A stretch of 64,000 nt of DNA from Qipengyuania sp. ABI-127-1. GTDB taxonomy: Bacteria > Pseudomonadota > Alphaproteobacteria > Sphingomonadales > Sphingomonadaceae. Positions 35,388 to 44,127 of the stretch are shown here, piece after piece. Every line of letters begins with the position of its first letter. Within the stretch, counting starts at the first letter, position 1. A program made the translations under genes and the position numbers. The notes beneath the pieces were generated by a model. That model was given only the letters and a program-made list of their open reading frames with translations. It was not told the origin of the DNA and made no database searches. The stretch spans positions 496,001-560,000 of the forward strand of contig JALJCR010000002.1 in assembly GCA_022953095.1 (NCBI GenBank). The letters run 5' to 3'.

Positions 35388-35624
35388 ATGAGCGATACTG
35401 CCGACCGCGTGCAGAAGATTGTCGTCGAGCACCTCGGCGTCGAGGCCGACAAGGTCACCCAGGAAGCCAGCTTCATCGACGATCTGGGCGCAGACAGCCT
35501 CGACATCGTCGAGCTGGTGATGGCGTTCGAAGAAGAATTCGGCGTCGAAATCCCCGACGATGCGGCCGAGAAAATCACCACCGTCGGCGACGCGACCAAG
35601 TATATCGAAGAGCATAAGGGCTAA
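35388..35624 (+). CDS. acpP: Acyl carrier protein
   Basis: ACP carries the growing acyl chain on a 4'-phosphopantetheine. The 78-aa acidic protein has the modification serine in [21 protein letters not shown] gagaggg ribosome site lies close upstream. fabF follows after 94 bases, the usual pairing, with a strong hairpin between them. Confidence 0.98.
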   Translation: MSDTADRVQKIVVEHLGVEADKVTQEASFIDDLGADSLDIVELVMAFEEEFGVEIPDDAAEKITTVGDATKYIEEHKG

Positions 35625-35664
35625 GCCCAGCGCTTTTCAGAACCCGCGCTTGTTGCGGGAACGG

Positions 35665-35696
35665 ACAGGCCCGACCCGATAACGGGCCGGGCCTGT
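35665..35696 (+). terminator. Hairpin (possible attenuator) between acpP and fabF
   Basis: ACAGGCCCG and CGGGCCTGT form a 9-bp stem, extended by an inner CCCG/CGGG pair block across a 1x1 mismatch, with an ATAA loop and a TGTCTT tail. It could partially terminate so that acpP is made in excess over fabF. Confidence 0.55.
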
Positions 35697-35718
35697 TGTC
35701 TTATCTGCGGAGAATTAC

Positions 35719-36978
35719 ATGCGTCGTGTGGTCGTAACCGGACTTGGCCTGGTCACTCCCCTGGGTGGTGACGTCGAGACTTCATGGAAGAACCTGATCG
35801 CGGGCAAGAGCGGGGCGGGGCCTATTACCCGTTTCGATACCACCGGGCAGAAATGCACCATCGCCTGCGAGGTAAAGCCGAAAGACCACGAGGACGGGTT
35901 CGATCCGGATAAGCGCGTCGATCACAAGGTCCAGCGCCAGGTCGATCCGTTTATCGTCTATGGTATCGATGCCGCCGGCCAGGCGCTAGAAGATGCCGGA
36001 CTTGCCGAGATGGACGACGATCTCAAGCTGCGGACCGGCGTATCGATCGGTTCGGGCATCGGCGGGCTTCCAGGGATCGAGAGTGAATCGATCGTCCTGC
36101 ACGAGCGCGGCCCGGGCCGAGTTTCTCCGCACTTCGTCCATGGGCGCTTGATCAACCTCATCAGTGGCCAGGTTTCGATCAAATACGGGCTGATGGGGCC
36201 GAACCATGCCGTGGTGACGGCGTGTTCGACCGGTGCGCATTCGATAGGCGATGCGGCACGCATGATCGCGCTCGACGATGCCGACGTGATGCTGGCCGGC
36301 GGTGCGGAAAGCACGATCAATCCGCTGGGTGTTGCCGGTTTCGCGCAGGCGCGTGCGCTCAATATGAGCATGAACGACCGCCCGGCCGAAGCAAGCCGTC
36401 CCTATGACAAGGACCGCGACGGCTTCGTCATGGGCGAGGGCGCCGGTGTCGTGGTGCTCGAGGAATACGAACACGCCAAGGCGCGCGGCGCGACGATCTA
36501 TGCCGAAGTGGTCGGCTATGGCCTGTCGGGCGACGCCTATCACGTCACCGCGCCGCATCCCGAAGGCAAGGGCGCGGAACTCGCCATGCGCATGGCGTTG
36601 AAGAAAGCGGGGCTCGACGCGAGCGATATCGACTATGTCAACGCGCACGGCACTTCGACCATGGCCGACACGATCGAACTGGGCGCGGTCAAGCGCGTTT
36701 TGGGCGACGATCTCGGCGGGGCTTCGATGAGTTCCACCAAGTCGGCCATCGGTCACTTGCTCGGCGGAGCGGGCGCGGTAGAGGCGATCTTCTGCATACT
36801 CGCGATCCGCGATCAGGTGGTTCCGCCCACACTCAACCTCCACAATCCCGATGAGGGCACCGAGGGCGTGGATCTGGTCCCGCTCAAAGCCCGGCAGCGC
36901 GAGGTAAAAGCAGCCCTCAACAACAGCTTCGGTTTCGGCGGCACCAATGCGTCGCTGATCGTCAAGAAGGTCGATTGA
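35719..36978 (+). CDS. fabF: 3-oxoacyl-[ACP] synthase II
   Basis: FabF condenses malonyl-ACP with medium and long acyl-ACPs. The 419-aa thiolase-fold protein has the Cys-His-His triad in family contexts: VVTACSTGAHSIGDA, VNAHGTSTMADTIE and KSAIGHLLGGAGAVE. It begins MRRVVVTGLGLVTPLG. mltG starts two bases after the stop. Length and motifs are canonical. Confidence 0.97.
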   Translation: MRRVVVTGLGLVTPLGGDVETSWKNLIAGKSGAGPITRFDTTGQKCTIACEVKPKDHEDGFDPDKRVDHKVQRQVDPFIVYGIDAAGQALEDAGLAEMDDDLKLRTGVSIGSGIGGLPGIESESIVLHERGPGRVSPHFVHGRLINLISGQVSIKYGLMGPNHAVVTACSTGAHSIGDAARMIALDDADVMLAGGAESTINPLGVAGFAQARALNMSMNDRPAEASRPYDKDRDGFVMGEGAGVVVLEEYEHAKARGATIYAEVVGYGLSGDAYHVTAPHPEGKGAELAMRMALKKAGLDASDIDYVNAHGTSTMADTIELGAVKRVLGDDLGGASMSSTKSAIGHLLGGAGAVEAIFCILAIRDQVVPPTLNLHNPDEGTEGVDLVPLKARQREVKAALNNSFGFGGTNASLIVKKVD

Positions 36979-36979
36979 T

Positions 36980-37951
36980 GTGAAGAAAGTCGGCTGCCTC
37001 CTGGCAGGCGCCCTCGCGCTGCTCCTGGCAGTGGGGGCCATCTGGTTCCTTTCTGGCTGGTGGGGTGGCGCCGAGGTTGATGAGGATACCAGCTTCATCG
37101 TACCTTCGGGCGCAAGCTTGACATCGGTCGCCGAAAAGCTGGCGGATGAAGGTCTGATCGGCGACGCGGACGGCTTTCTGCTTCGGGCCAAGATATTCGG
37201 ATCGTCCGATCCGATTATGGCGGGCGAGTTTCTGCTGCCTGCCGACGTCAGCAATGCGCAGATACTCGACACTCTCCAGCATGGCGAAGTCATTCGCCGC
37301 TTCGTCACCATTCCCGAAGGCATGCCTTCGATCCTGGTGCACGAACGCCTGATGGCGGAGGAGTATCTGACGGGCGAAATCCCCGTTCCGGTCGAGGGCT
37401 CGGTCTTACCGGATACGTATGATTTCGAGCGCGGCGAGGCGCGTAGCGCGGTACTGGCACGGATGCAGGCGGCGATGCAGAATTATCTCGCCGAAGCGTG
37501 GCCCAAACGCTCTGCCGATATCGCGGTCGACAACATCAGGGACGCTGTCATCCTGGCTTCGATCGTCGAAAAGGAAACCGGAAAGCCGAGCGAGCGGCGT
37601 ATGGTCGCAGGGCTATATTCGAACCGCGTGAGGGACGGCATGTTGCTGCAGGCCGACCCCACCATCATTTATCCGCTCACAAAGGGCAAACCGCTGGGCC
37701 GCCGCATCCGCCAATCGGAAATCGCCGCGATCAACGATTACAACACCTATACGATGGTGGGGTTGCCCAAGGGGCCGATCACCAATCCCGGCCGCGAGGC
37801 GATTGCAGCGGTGTTGAATCCCGCCGAAACAAGCGCGCGCTACATGGTCGCGGACGGCACGGGCGGCCATGCCTTCGCCGAAACGCTGGAAGAGCATAAC
37901 CGCAACGTGGCAAAGTGGTTCGAAATCCGCCGCGAACGCGGGGAAATGTGA
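36980..37951 (+). CDS. mltG: Endolytic murein transglycosylase MltG
   Basis: MltG (YceG) cuts nascent glycan strands to set peptidoglycan chain ends. The 323-aa protein has one N-terminal membrane helix (residues 4-25), a LysM-like part, and the YceG domain with catalytic Glu in LASIVEKETGKPSERR, then GMLLQADPTIIYPLTKG and TYTMVGLPKGPITNPGREAI. It starts at GTG 36980, two bases after fabF, and its stop overlaps the next GTG start. Confidence 0.94.
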   Translation: MKKVGCLLAGALALLLAVGAIWFLSGWWGGAEVDEDTSFIVPSGASLTSVAEKLADEGLIGDADGFLLRAKIFGSSDPIMAGEFLLPADVSNAQILDTLQHGEVIRRFVTIPEGMPSILVHERLMAEEYLTGEIPVPVEGSVLPDTYDFERGEARSAVLARMQAAMQNYLAEAWPKRSADIAVDNIRDAVILASIVEKETGKPSERRMVAGLYSNRVRDGMLLQADPTIIYPLTKGKPLGRRIRQSEIAAINDYNTYTMVGLPKGPITNPGREAIAAVLNPAETSARYMVADGTGGHAFAETLEEHNRNVAKWFEIRRERGEM

Positions 37952-38478
37952 GCGAATCCGGTGACGCGCCGCTGATCCTTACCGCGCAGCTTCCGCAGGA
38001 TTTGCACGCCCGCTTTACCGCCTTGAGGGACACGTATTTCCCGCCGGAGCGCAATTATCTCGAAGCTCATGTGACGCTGTTTCACGCCTTGCCTGCAATG
38101 TGCGAGGCGGAACTGTGCAGCTATCTGAAGAGGATTGCCGGCGAATTCGCGCCCGTAAAGGGGCGGGTCGATGGCCTGATGCCGCTCGGCGGCGGTACCG
38201 CTATCAAGCTGTCTAGCCCTGATATGCTTTACTTGCGCGATATGATCGCGGATCATTTCCGTGGCATGCTCACCAGTCAGGATCGGCACCGCCCCATGCT
38301 TCATGTCACGATCCAGAACAAGGTTGCTGGCAAGGAAGCACGGGCTTTGCAGATGGCGCTGGCGGGCACCATCGAACCGAGACCCTTCACCTTTCGCGGA
38401 CTCGCCCTGTTTCGCTATCGCGGGGGACCCTGGGAGGCGGTGAAGGACTTCGCGTTCAGAGGGAGCGGCGGAGCATAG
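37948..38478 (+). CDS. 2'-5' RNA ligase-like 2H phosphoesterase
   Basis: The 2H phosphoesterase fold acts on cyclic phosphates or 2'-5' linkages in RNA. The 176-aa protein has both HxT/Sx motifs, as AHVTLFHA (about residue 41) and MLHVTIQNK (about residue 119). GTG 37948 overlaps the mltG stop (GTGA). It ends the acpP-fabF-mltG run, and the tRNA-Met gene follows after 262 bases. Substrate unknown. Confidence 0.82.
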   Translation: MSESGDAPLILTAQLPQDLHARFTALRDTYFPPERNYLEAHVTLFHALPAMCEAELCSYLKRIAGEFAPVKGRVDGLMPLGGGTAIKLSSPDMLYLRDMIADHFRGMLTSQDRHRPMLHVTIQNKVAGKEARALQMALAGTIEPRPFTFRGLALFRYRGGPWEAVKDFAFRGSGGA

Positions 38479-38668
38479 CACCTCGGTGCGCCGCGTTTGA
38501 GCGTGGCGACGATCGATCGTCGTGCGCTGGAGCATGGTGCGCCTGCCTGCCTAGGTGGATACTGCTTGCTTGAGGGCTCGGTCGCGGGCCGGTGACCAAG
38601 ATCGGGCGCACGGACGAAGCGGCTACGCAGCCTATCGCAGAAAAGGCAGGCCATACGCAATTGCGCGG

Positions 38669-38697
38669 TTGACCACATGCCTCGACCGCCCTAAATG
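38669..38697 (+). promoter_or_regulatory. Sigma-70-type promoter for tRNA-Met
   Basis: TTGACC and TAAATG separated by exactly 17 bases lie 43 bases upstream of the tRNA. The rest of the 262-bp gap (38479-38740) shows no gene that I can support. Confidence 0.55.
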
Positions 38698-38740
38698 CGC
38701 CGCCTGCCGAGCGGATTGTTGCCCCGGCATGCCTCTTTGG

Positions 38741-38817
38741 GGCGGAGTAGCTCAGGTGGTTAGAGCAGCGGAATCATAATCCGCGTGTCGGGGGTTCAAG
38801 TCCCTCCTCCGCTACCA
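38741..38817 (+). tRNA. tRNA-Met (CAT anticodon, elongator type)
   Basis: The 77-base cloverleaf has acceptor GGCGGAG/CTCCGCT (G-U first pair), D arm GCTC...GAGC, anticodon stem GCGGA/TCCGC around ATCATAA (anticodon CAT), T loop TTCAAGT, discriminator A and encoded CCA. The body resembles alphaproteobacterial elongator tRNA-Met; a tRNA-Ile2 whose C34 becomes lysidine also has CAT, so that reading cannot be fully excluded. Confidence 0.93.
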
Positions 38818-39165
38818 GAATCAGCGCGCGCATGGGATCGGCTGTCTCTGCCTTTTTCTGCGTCCGGATTTTTTGGAAAAACACTGCCGAGACGCACTTT
38901 AGGTGGGCGGTTCGCTTGAGGCCGCAAGCATTCGTATGCGTGCGTCTAAAGCCCGAGCTATTGGGGCGTTTCTCGCATCTGTGAATTGTGGCGATGCTCC
39001 CAATCGCAATTTCCTGAAAGGCAGTGGCGGCATTTATGTCGGCGGCAATGCCGACCTTTCTCTCCGCAAACGCATCGGTCAGGTACCGCGAAAGCTTCTC
39101 CGAGAAGTTCTGCGACCGGCATCATCTCTGTGCCTATCACCGAGCGGCAAGAGGATTTGTCGTTC
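38818..39165. other. Noncoding stretch after tRNA-Met
   Basis: This 348-base stretch lies between the tRNA and the end of the aminotransferase gene. Short open frames exist on both strands, but none has a ribosome site, recognisable motifs or composition like its neighbours. I found no integrase fragment and no copy of the tRNA 3' end. It marks the switch from core genes to accessory genes. Confidence 0.5.
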
Positions 39166-40455
39166 TTATCGGCGGTTCCGCGCTTGGCTGACAATTTCCG
39201 TTAGTGCCTGCGTGAGAACGTCGATGTCAGCCATCGAATTAAATAGAGCCGGGGTTACGCGAACGCAGGCGCCCGAGGCCAGACCCGTCCGATGCACGGT
39301 GAAGATAGAGAACCGGTCTAGCAAGTCAGCGGCCAGCGCCTTGTTTGCTTCGACGGAGGTCTGTCCACTCAAGCGGAACGAGGTGATGCCAGCATGCATT
39401 CGCGGATCATCGGGAGTCAGTATCTCGATCCCCGGTTCGTTGCGCAGCCTTGCAACCCAGCGGTCGCGCAGTGCTCGCAGCCGCGCCGCGCGCCGTGAGC
39501 TGCCGATGCCGTTCTGAAAGCGCAAGGCGTCGGGCACAGTGAGGAGCGCGGCAAAGTCAACCGTTCCGGTGTGCACACGCGAATCGATCAGACCCGATTG
39601 CGGGCGGTCGTCGGCGATGTCGGGGTCAATTGCATCGACGCAACTGCGCCGGATGTAGACGGCGCCAACGCCGAGCGGCGCGCCGATCCATTTGTGCAAG
39701 TTAAGGCCGATGAAATCGGCTCCGAGTTCGGGCAGCGTGAATTCGGTCTGCCCCAGACTGTGTGCGGCATCGACGATTACGTCGATCCCGCGTTGGCGTG
39801 CCATAGCCGTGATCTCGGCGACTGGCAGCATCAGCCCGGTGCGGTGGCTGATGTGGGTAAGAAGCACCAGCCTTAGCGACCGATCGGCATCGAAGGCGCG
39901 CTCGTAGGCTGCGAGAATGTTAGCGTGGGTCGCCGGTTCGGGAAGCGCGATTCGGATAACGCGCGCGCCACGCCGTGCCATCGCAGCATGCATACTGGCC
40001 TGCATGCTGCCATAATCCAGATCGGCGTAGAGTGCGCTTTCGCCGGCTCCGATCCGGTTATAGCCGCCAATCAGCGCCTTGAGCGCTTCGGTCGCATTGC
40101 GCGTGAAGGCTATTTCGTCAGCATCGACACCAAGGAATGTGGCAAGTTCCGCGCGCACCGCCAAGAGATCGCGTCCCATCCCGCGCCGCGCGTAGTAGCT
40201 GGTGTCGCGATTGACCCGCTCGATACTGGCGCGGTATGCATCGAGCACCGGGCGCGCCATCATTCCCCAATTGCCATTCTCGAGCTGGATCACCTCGCCG
40301 GTGACGTCGTACTGGGCCGCGACCTTGACCCAGAACGGATCGTCGAGCCTTTGATCGATGCGTGCATTCGCCGTCGATACCGGGGAAGGGACGACGAGCG
40401 AGCCTACGCCCGCCGCCATTCCCTTCAGTACCAGACGTCTGCGGATTTGTGTCAC
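39166..40455 (-). CDS. Tat-exported class V aminotransferase (isopenicillin N epimerase/PvdN-like)
   Basis: This is a PLP-dependent class V aminotransferase fold enzyme with a twin-arginine signal (RRRLVLKGMAAGVGSLVVP at residues 5-23), so it probably acts in the periplasm. The PLP Lys is in LNLHKWIGAPLGVGAVYIR, and DAAHSLGQTEF holds the PLP-pairing Asp. Length 429 aa. Exported relatives include PvdN of Pseudomonas, which modifies pyoverdine in the periplasm. It starts six bases after the TonB-dependent receptor stop on the same strand, so the two are probably one operon. Substrate is unknown. Confidence 0.87.
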   Translation of the reverse strand: MTQIRRRLVLKGMAAGVGSLVVPSPVSTANARIDQRLDDPFWVKVAAQYDVTGEVIQLENGNWGMMARPVLDAYRASIERVNRDTSYYARRGMGRDLLAVRAELATFLGVDADEIAFTRNATEALKALIGGYNRIGAGESALYADLDYGSMQASMHAAMARRGARVIRIALPEPATHANILAAYERAFDADRSLRLVLLTHISHRTGLMLPVAEITAMARQRGIDVIVDAAHSLGQTEFTLPELGADFIGLNLHKWIGAPLGVGAVYIRRSCVDAIDPDIADDRPQSGLIDSRVHTGTVDFAALLTVPDALRFQNGIGSSRRAARLRALRDRWVARLRNEPGIEILTPDDPRMHAGITSFRLSGQTSVEANKALAADLLDRFSIFTVHRTGLASGACVRVTPALFNSMADIDVLTQALTEIVSQARNRR

Positions 40456-40461
40456 CTGGCG

Positions 40462-42846
40462 CTAAAACCGTAGCCCCAAACGGGCATAATAGAGCCCGCC
40501 ATCGGTATCGTATGGTGCGTTTCGGGAATAGATCAGCCCGCGATTGGCCTGAAATGTCGCCTCGTCCGGATAGGTGTCGAAGAGATTTTCGACACCCACG
40601 GTGAGGTCGAAGTGCTCACCCAGCCGCGCGGTTAACGAGGCATCCACGAGCACCACGGAACCGAAATCCTGGAAGATGTCGCCGACCGCGTTGCCGCTGC
40701 TATCGGTCCACGGCCCGTAATATCTGCCTCGCAGGTTGAACGCGGCGACGCCCAGATCGTAGACGAATGCGGCGACGGCGTTGTGCTGTGGCAGTCGTTC
40801 TTCGAATATCCGCCGTTGGGTATCGTTGGCGATCGTCGTGCTTGCACCGCCCACCACCTTCGTTTCGTTGTAATTATAGGCAACGCTGACAGTGAGGTTG
40901 CCAGGCCCGACGGGAGCACCATACGCTATGACCGCATCAACCCCTCGGGTACGGGTATCGAAATCGTTTGTAAAATAGTTGACCCTTGTAAACCGAAGCG
41001 GGTTGGGAACCCCCGCGGGAACAACGAAATTGGATGATTGCCCGAAGCGGCCATCGACATTCACTTCGTAGAGATCGAGGCTGGCGGTGAGCCCGCCCGA
41101 CTTGAATGCCAGGCCTGCCGAGAGGTTGTCCGATTCCTCGGGCTGAAGCGGTACCGCGCCGAGCGCGACGGCGATCGGATCTTTTGGAGAGAGTCGGCCG
41201 CGCGTAAATATCTGCAAAGTCACCGTATCGAGCCCTTGGCTGGTACTCGAGGTGTTGAGCTGCCCGGGAGTCGGGGCGCGGAAGCCGGTCGAATAGGTTG
41301 CGCGCAGGGCAAGACCGGGAACTGGCTCGATGCGGCCGGATAACTTGTAATCGAATGTGTCGCCGAACTCGGAGAAATCTTCGTAGCGGCCTGCGGCACC
41401 AAGAGTCAGGATTTCGATCGGTGTCCACTCGATATCGATGTAGCCGGCGTAGCTCGTCTGACTCCATTCGCCCGCCTGTGAATCGCTGAAACCCGGAAAT
41501 CCGTTGGAGTTTGGCGATAGACCCGCCACGGCGCCCGGTCCGACTGCGTACGATGCGGCATCGCCGGCGCGAACGAAGTAAGTTTCCTTGCGGCGCTCGG
41601 CACCGAAAGCGATGTTGAGCGGAGAGCCGTTGCTGAGATCGAGCGTGTAAACAAAATCGGCATTGATGTTGAATTCACGCTGACCGAGCCGACCAAGGTA
41701 GAAGCTCGTCGGGCTCAAGGGGCCGAGCGAAGCATTGACGGTGTCATCGATCGTGTAGTTGATGCGACTGCGGCCCGCCGAGACACTGAGATCGTAGGTC
41801 AGGCTATCGGAGATGCCACCGCGCAGGCCTGCGGCCACCTGATAATCGTCAAACTGGGTGCCGAACTGCGGCGTGAAGCCGGTCGGGAAGACTTGGTTGA
41901 AGTTGAACCCGGGAAAGACTGTCGTATCCGCAAAGACGCTTCTTGTCGTGGTCGGGTTACGCCAATTGAAGTCGGTTACCCCTTCGCCATCAGCGAGCGT
42001 TCCGAAGACGTAGAACTCGGCCGCGTCGGCGAACTCGTAGTGCGCGTTGACCGCAGCTCGAACGGTGCTGGTCTCTGGCTGGCCCCAGCGCTGCACCGGA
42101 TTTGGAATCGCGAGGTCGGGTCGCGCTTCCTGCAGCGCGATGGCATCGCGGCGCTGGCGCGTGCGCGAAGTCGCTGCAGTGTCGGCATATTCCCAAGTCA
42201 AAACGATGCTGCCGCGCTCGCCGAGTGCGAGGCCACCTTGCAGGCCGATCTGGTACTTGTCGCCATCACCCTCGAAGTATTCGCTATACTGTGCGTAGGC
42301 ATCGAGCCCCGGCTGATCGTCGAGGATGAAGTTGATCACGCCAGCGATCGCATCCGAGCCATATTGCGCCGAGGCACCGTCGCGCAGCACTTCCACGCGT
42401 TTGACGGCGAAACCCGGAAAGCTGTTGAGGTCAGGCGCTTGCGAACCGCGCGAACCGAGCAGCGCAGAGCGGTGATAGCGTTTGCCGTTGACCAGGACGA
42501 GCGTCTGGTCTGGCGAAAGACCACGCAGTGTTGCTGGCCGCACGAAGGCGAGGCCGTCGGCGGCGGGTAGGCGCTGGATGTTGAACGATGGCAGAGTACG
42601 GGCAAGTTTATCGCCGACGTCGGCCGAGACCACGGCATCGAGCGTTTCGTCTGAGAGTAGGTCGACCGGAGCGAGCGTGTCGAACGGCGTGCGATTGGCA
42701 TCGCGCGTACCGGTGACAATGATGATCTCTGCTTGGTCCTGGTCGATGGTCGCCTCTTGGGCCACGGCAGGCATGGTGATGCCGAGCGCGACGAATGCGC
42801 TCCCTGCAAGCAACATTGGACGGATTAGGTTCGATTGGACCGACAT
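40462..42846 (-). CDS. TonB-dependent outer membrane receptor
   Basis: TonB-dependent receptors import siderophores, vitamins or oligomers across the outer membrane. The 794-aa precursor has a signal peptide ending AVAQEA, a plug domain (LVNGKRYHRSALLGS; VEVLRDGASAQYGSDAIAGV, about residues 45-175) and a C-terminal 22-strand barrel ending in RLGLRF. The barrel contains many aromatic strand ends. Its operon partner downstream is the Tat-exported aminotransferase. Neither a FecR/FecI pair nor siderophore synthesis genes are adjacent, so the ligand cannot be assigned. Confidence 0.92.
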   Translation of the reverse strand: MSVQSNLIRPMLLAGSAFVALGITMPAVAQEATIDQDQAEIIIVTGTRDANRTPFDTLAPVDLLSDETLDAVVSADVGDKLARTLPSFNIQRLPAADGLAFVRPATLRGLSPDQTLVLVNGKRYHRSALLGSRGSQAPDLNSFPGFAVKRVEVLRDGASAQYGSDAIAGVINFILDDQPGLDAYAQYSEYFEGDGDKYQIGLQGGLALGERGSIVLTWEYADTAATSRTRQRRDAIALQEARPDLAIPNPVQRWGQPETSTVRAAVNAHYEFADAAEFYVFGTLADGEGVTDFNWRNPTTTRSVFADTTVFPGFNFNQVFPTGFTPQFGTQFDDYQVAAGLRGGISDSLTYDLSVSAGRSRINYTIDDTVNASLGPLSPTSFYLGRLGQREFNINADFVYTLDLSNGSPLNIAFGAERRKETYFVRAGDAASYAVGPGAVAGLSPNSNGFPGFSDSQAGEWSQTSYAGYIDIEWTPIEILTLGAAGRYEDFSEFGDTFDYKLSGRIEPVPGLALRATYSTGFRAPTPGQLNTSSTSQGLDTVTLQIFTRGRLSPKDPIAVALGAVPLQPEESDNLSAGLAFKSGGLTASLDLYEVNVDGRFGQSSNFVVPAGVPNPLRFTRVNYFTNDFDTRTRGVDAVIAYGAPVGPGNLTVSVAYNYNETKVVGGASTTIANDTQRRIFEERLPQHNAVAAFVYDLGVAAFNLRGRYYGPWTDSSGNAVGDIFQDFGSVVLVDASLTARLGEHFDLTVGVENLFDTYPDEATFQANRGLIYSRNAPYDTDGGLYYARLGLRF

Positions 42847-42929
42847 GAAAACCCCCTGAGCATTGGTATTTCAGGGCAGGTACCGTCTGGAAAAGAATCT
42901 GGCGTGACCGAGCAATGAAGTTACGGTGA

Positions 42930-43290
42930 CTGTTCGGCGGCGCAACGATGACATCTTGCTCGGAAGGTGACTACGGGCAACAGGTGACCCTCGGGCGCGG
43001 CCTGACTGCAAATGTGCAGGAGGGCATTATGGGTCTCGGCTCCAATGTCTTTACCGTTTTTCCCAAGTCCGTTGAGAACCGCGAGCCAACACCGTTCAAA
43101 AATTCCGATATCGTAGCTGTTGAGAAGCATACTCCCGGCGTGAACATTGCTACGGGATCGGTTCAGACCAGCGCCACGGCATTCCATAATGGCCAGGACT
43201 GGTCGACCACCTCGTAAGGCGGCGACGCAGAATGCTTTACCGCGCAATCGATCGACGTCGTGGAAGGTCGCGCCTTTTCGCGCACCGCCA
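42930..43290 (+). pseudogene. MacB-type ABC transporter permease remnant
   Basis: In one frame the sequence reads RGLTANVQEGIMGLGSNVFT with VFPKS, then DIVAVEKHTPGVNIATGSVQ and TSATAFHNGQDWSTTS, a stop codon (TAA, 43215), then in the same frame FTAQSIDVVEGRAFSRTAI. This is the periplasmic core region of MacB-like permeases (LGSN, PGV, NWSTT and EGRAF elements in order). Only about 115 of over 400 residues remain, with no membrane helices and a nonsense codon, so it is a decayed gene. The rest of 42847-43509 shows nothing coding that I can support except the operator before the TetR gene. Confidence 0.65.
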
Positions 43291-43476
43291 TTAGTTCTGA
43301 CCCTCTGTTTCACGCCATGGCGGGCGCTCACAGCCCAATCGCAAGATTCGATCTGCCGCGACCCGGGAGTTGCATGGGCTGGTGTAATCCAGGCGATTAA
43401 AGAAACGGGCACCTCCTCTAGCCACACCCTTGGACCCCTATCGAACGTCTTGGTGTGGTGCGCTGTAATTCCTCGC

Positions 43477-43494
43477 TGACTGATGCGTCAGTCA
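43477..43494. promoter_or_regulatory. Perfect palindromic operator before the TetR-exporter operon
   Basis: TGACTGATGCGTCAGTCA is a perfect 7+7 inverted repeat (TGACTGA/TCAGTCA, 4-base spacer) that ends 15 bases before the TetR-family ATG. Size and position fit an autoregulatory TetR operator. Confidence 0.7.
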
Positions 43495-43509
43495 CATCGA
43501 GGTGATCCG

Positions 43510-44127
43510 ATGTCCGACAAGAATAGACAAAAATTGAAAAGAGCTGCGGCAGTCCTGTTCACTCGGTACGGATTTGCGGCGACTCGCGTTGCCGACATCG
43601 TCGCCAAAGCGGGCGTGGCCCAAGGCACCTTCTACCTCCATTTCAAGAACAAGCCTTCGATATTCGTCGAGCTCGTCGATGATTTCTTTTCCGGCTTGTT
43701 GAAGGAAACCCTCGGGCGGCATCCTGTCGAAAAACTGCAAACCCGTTCGCAAGTGGCGAAAGAGATTGAGATTATCTGGAATGCGGTGATCCGATACTGT
43801 CGCCGCCACAGATCGCTCACCAAATTGGTTCTTCGCGAGACACAGGCACTTCCAGCAGAGCAGCGAAATCATATCAACCGACATTTCGAACAAGGTTCCG
43901 ACACCCTCGCCCAATATGTCGGCCACGCTCAGCAACTGGGTCTTATCAAAGACTTACCCGCGCGACTGGCCGCTTGGCTAGTGATCGGGCTGATAGAACG
44001 GACAATGCACTATTCTGTTCTCATTGCACCAGATGCCCCGAGCGAGGTGCTTGCAGCACATTGTACCGAGTTCGAGCTCCACGGCCTGCTGGCGGTTGGG
44101 TGCGTCCGCGGGGAGGGGCAAGCATGA
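43510..44127 (+). CDS. TetR-family repressor of the exporter operon (CecR-like position)
   Basis: The 205-aa regulator has the TetR N-terminal helix-turn-helix (AAAVLFTRYGFAATRVADIV followed by AKAGVAQGTFYLHFKNK, residues 10-50) and a helical ligand domain with a TetR_C-like end. ATG 43510 has a gaggtg ribosome site; nine upstream codons in frame are alternative. Its stop overlaps the hlyD-type gene by four bases. The gene order TetR-HlyD-double ATPase-permease-permease matches E. coli cecR-ybhGFSR, where CecR represses the exporter genes; ligand unknown. Confidence 0.9.
   Translation: MSDKNRQKLKRAAAVLFTRYGFAATRVADIVAKAGVAQGTFYLHFKNKPSIFVELVDDFFSGLLKETLGRHPVEKLQTRSQVAKEIEIIWNAVIRYCRRHRSLTKLVLRETQALPAEQRNHINRHFEQGSDTLAQYVGHAQQLGLIKDLPARLAAWLVIGLIERTMHYSVLIAPDAPSEVLAAHCTEFELHGLLAVGCVRGEGQA

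Noticed and set aside
35986..37323. 445-codon minus-strand frame over fabF/mltG
   Set aside because: Antisense shadow; fabF triad and mltG motifs are in the plus strand.
38903..39517. 204-codon plus-strand frame after tRNA-Met, considered as an integrase remnant
   Set aside because: No tyrosine-recombinase motifs (R...HxxR...Y) and most of it is antisense to the aminotransferase.
42921..43427. 168-codon minus-strand frame in the receptor-TetR gap
   Set aside because: The plus strand carries a recognisable MacB fragment; the minus frame shows no family motif.
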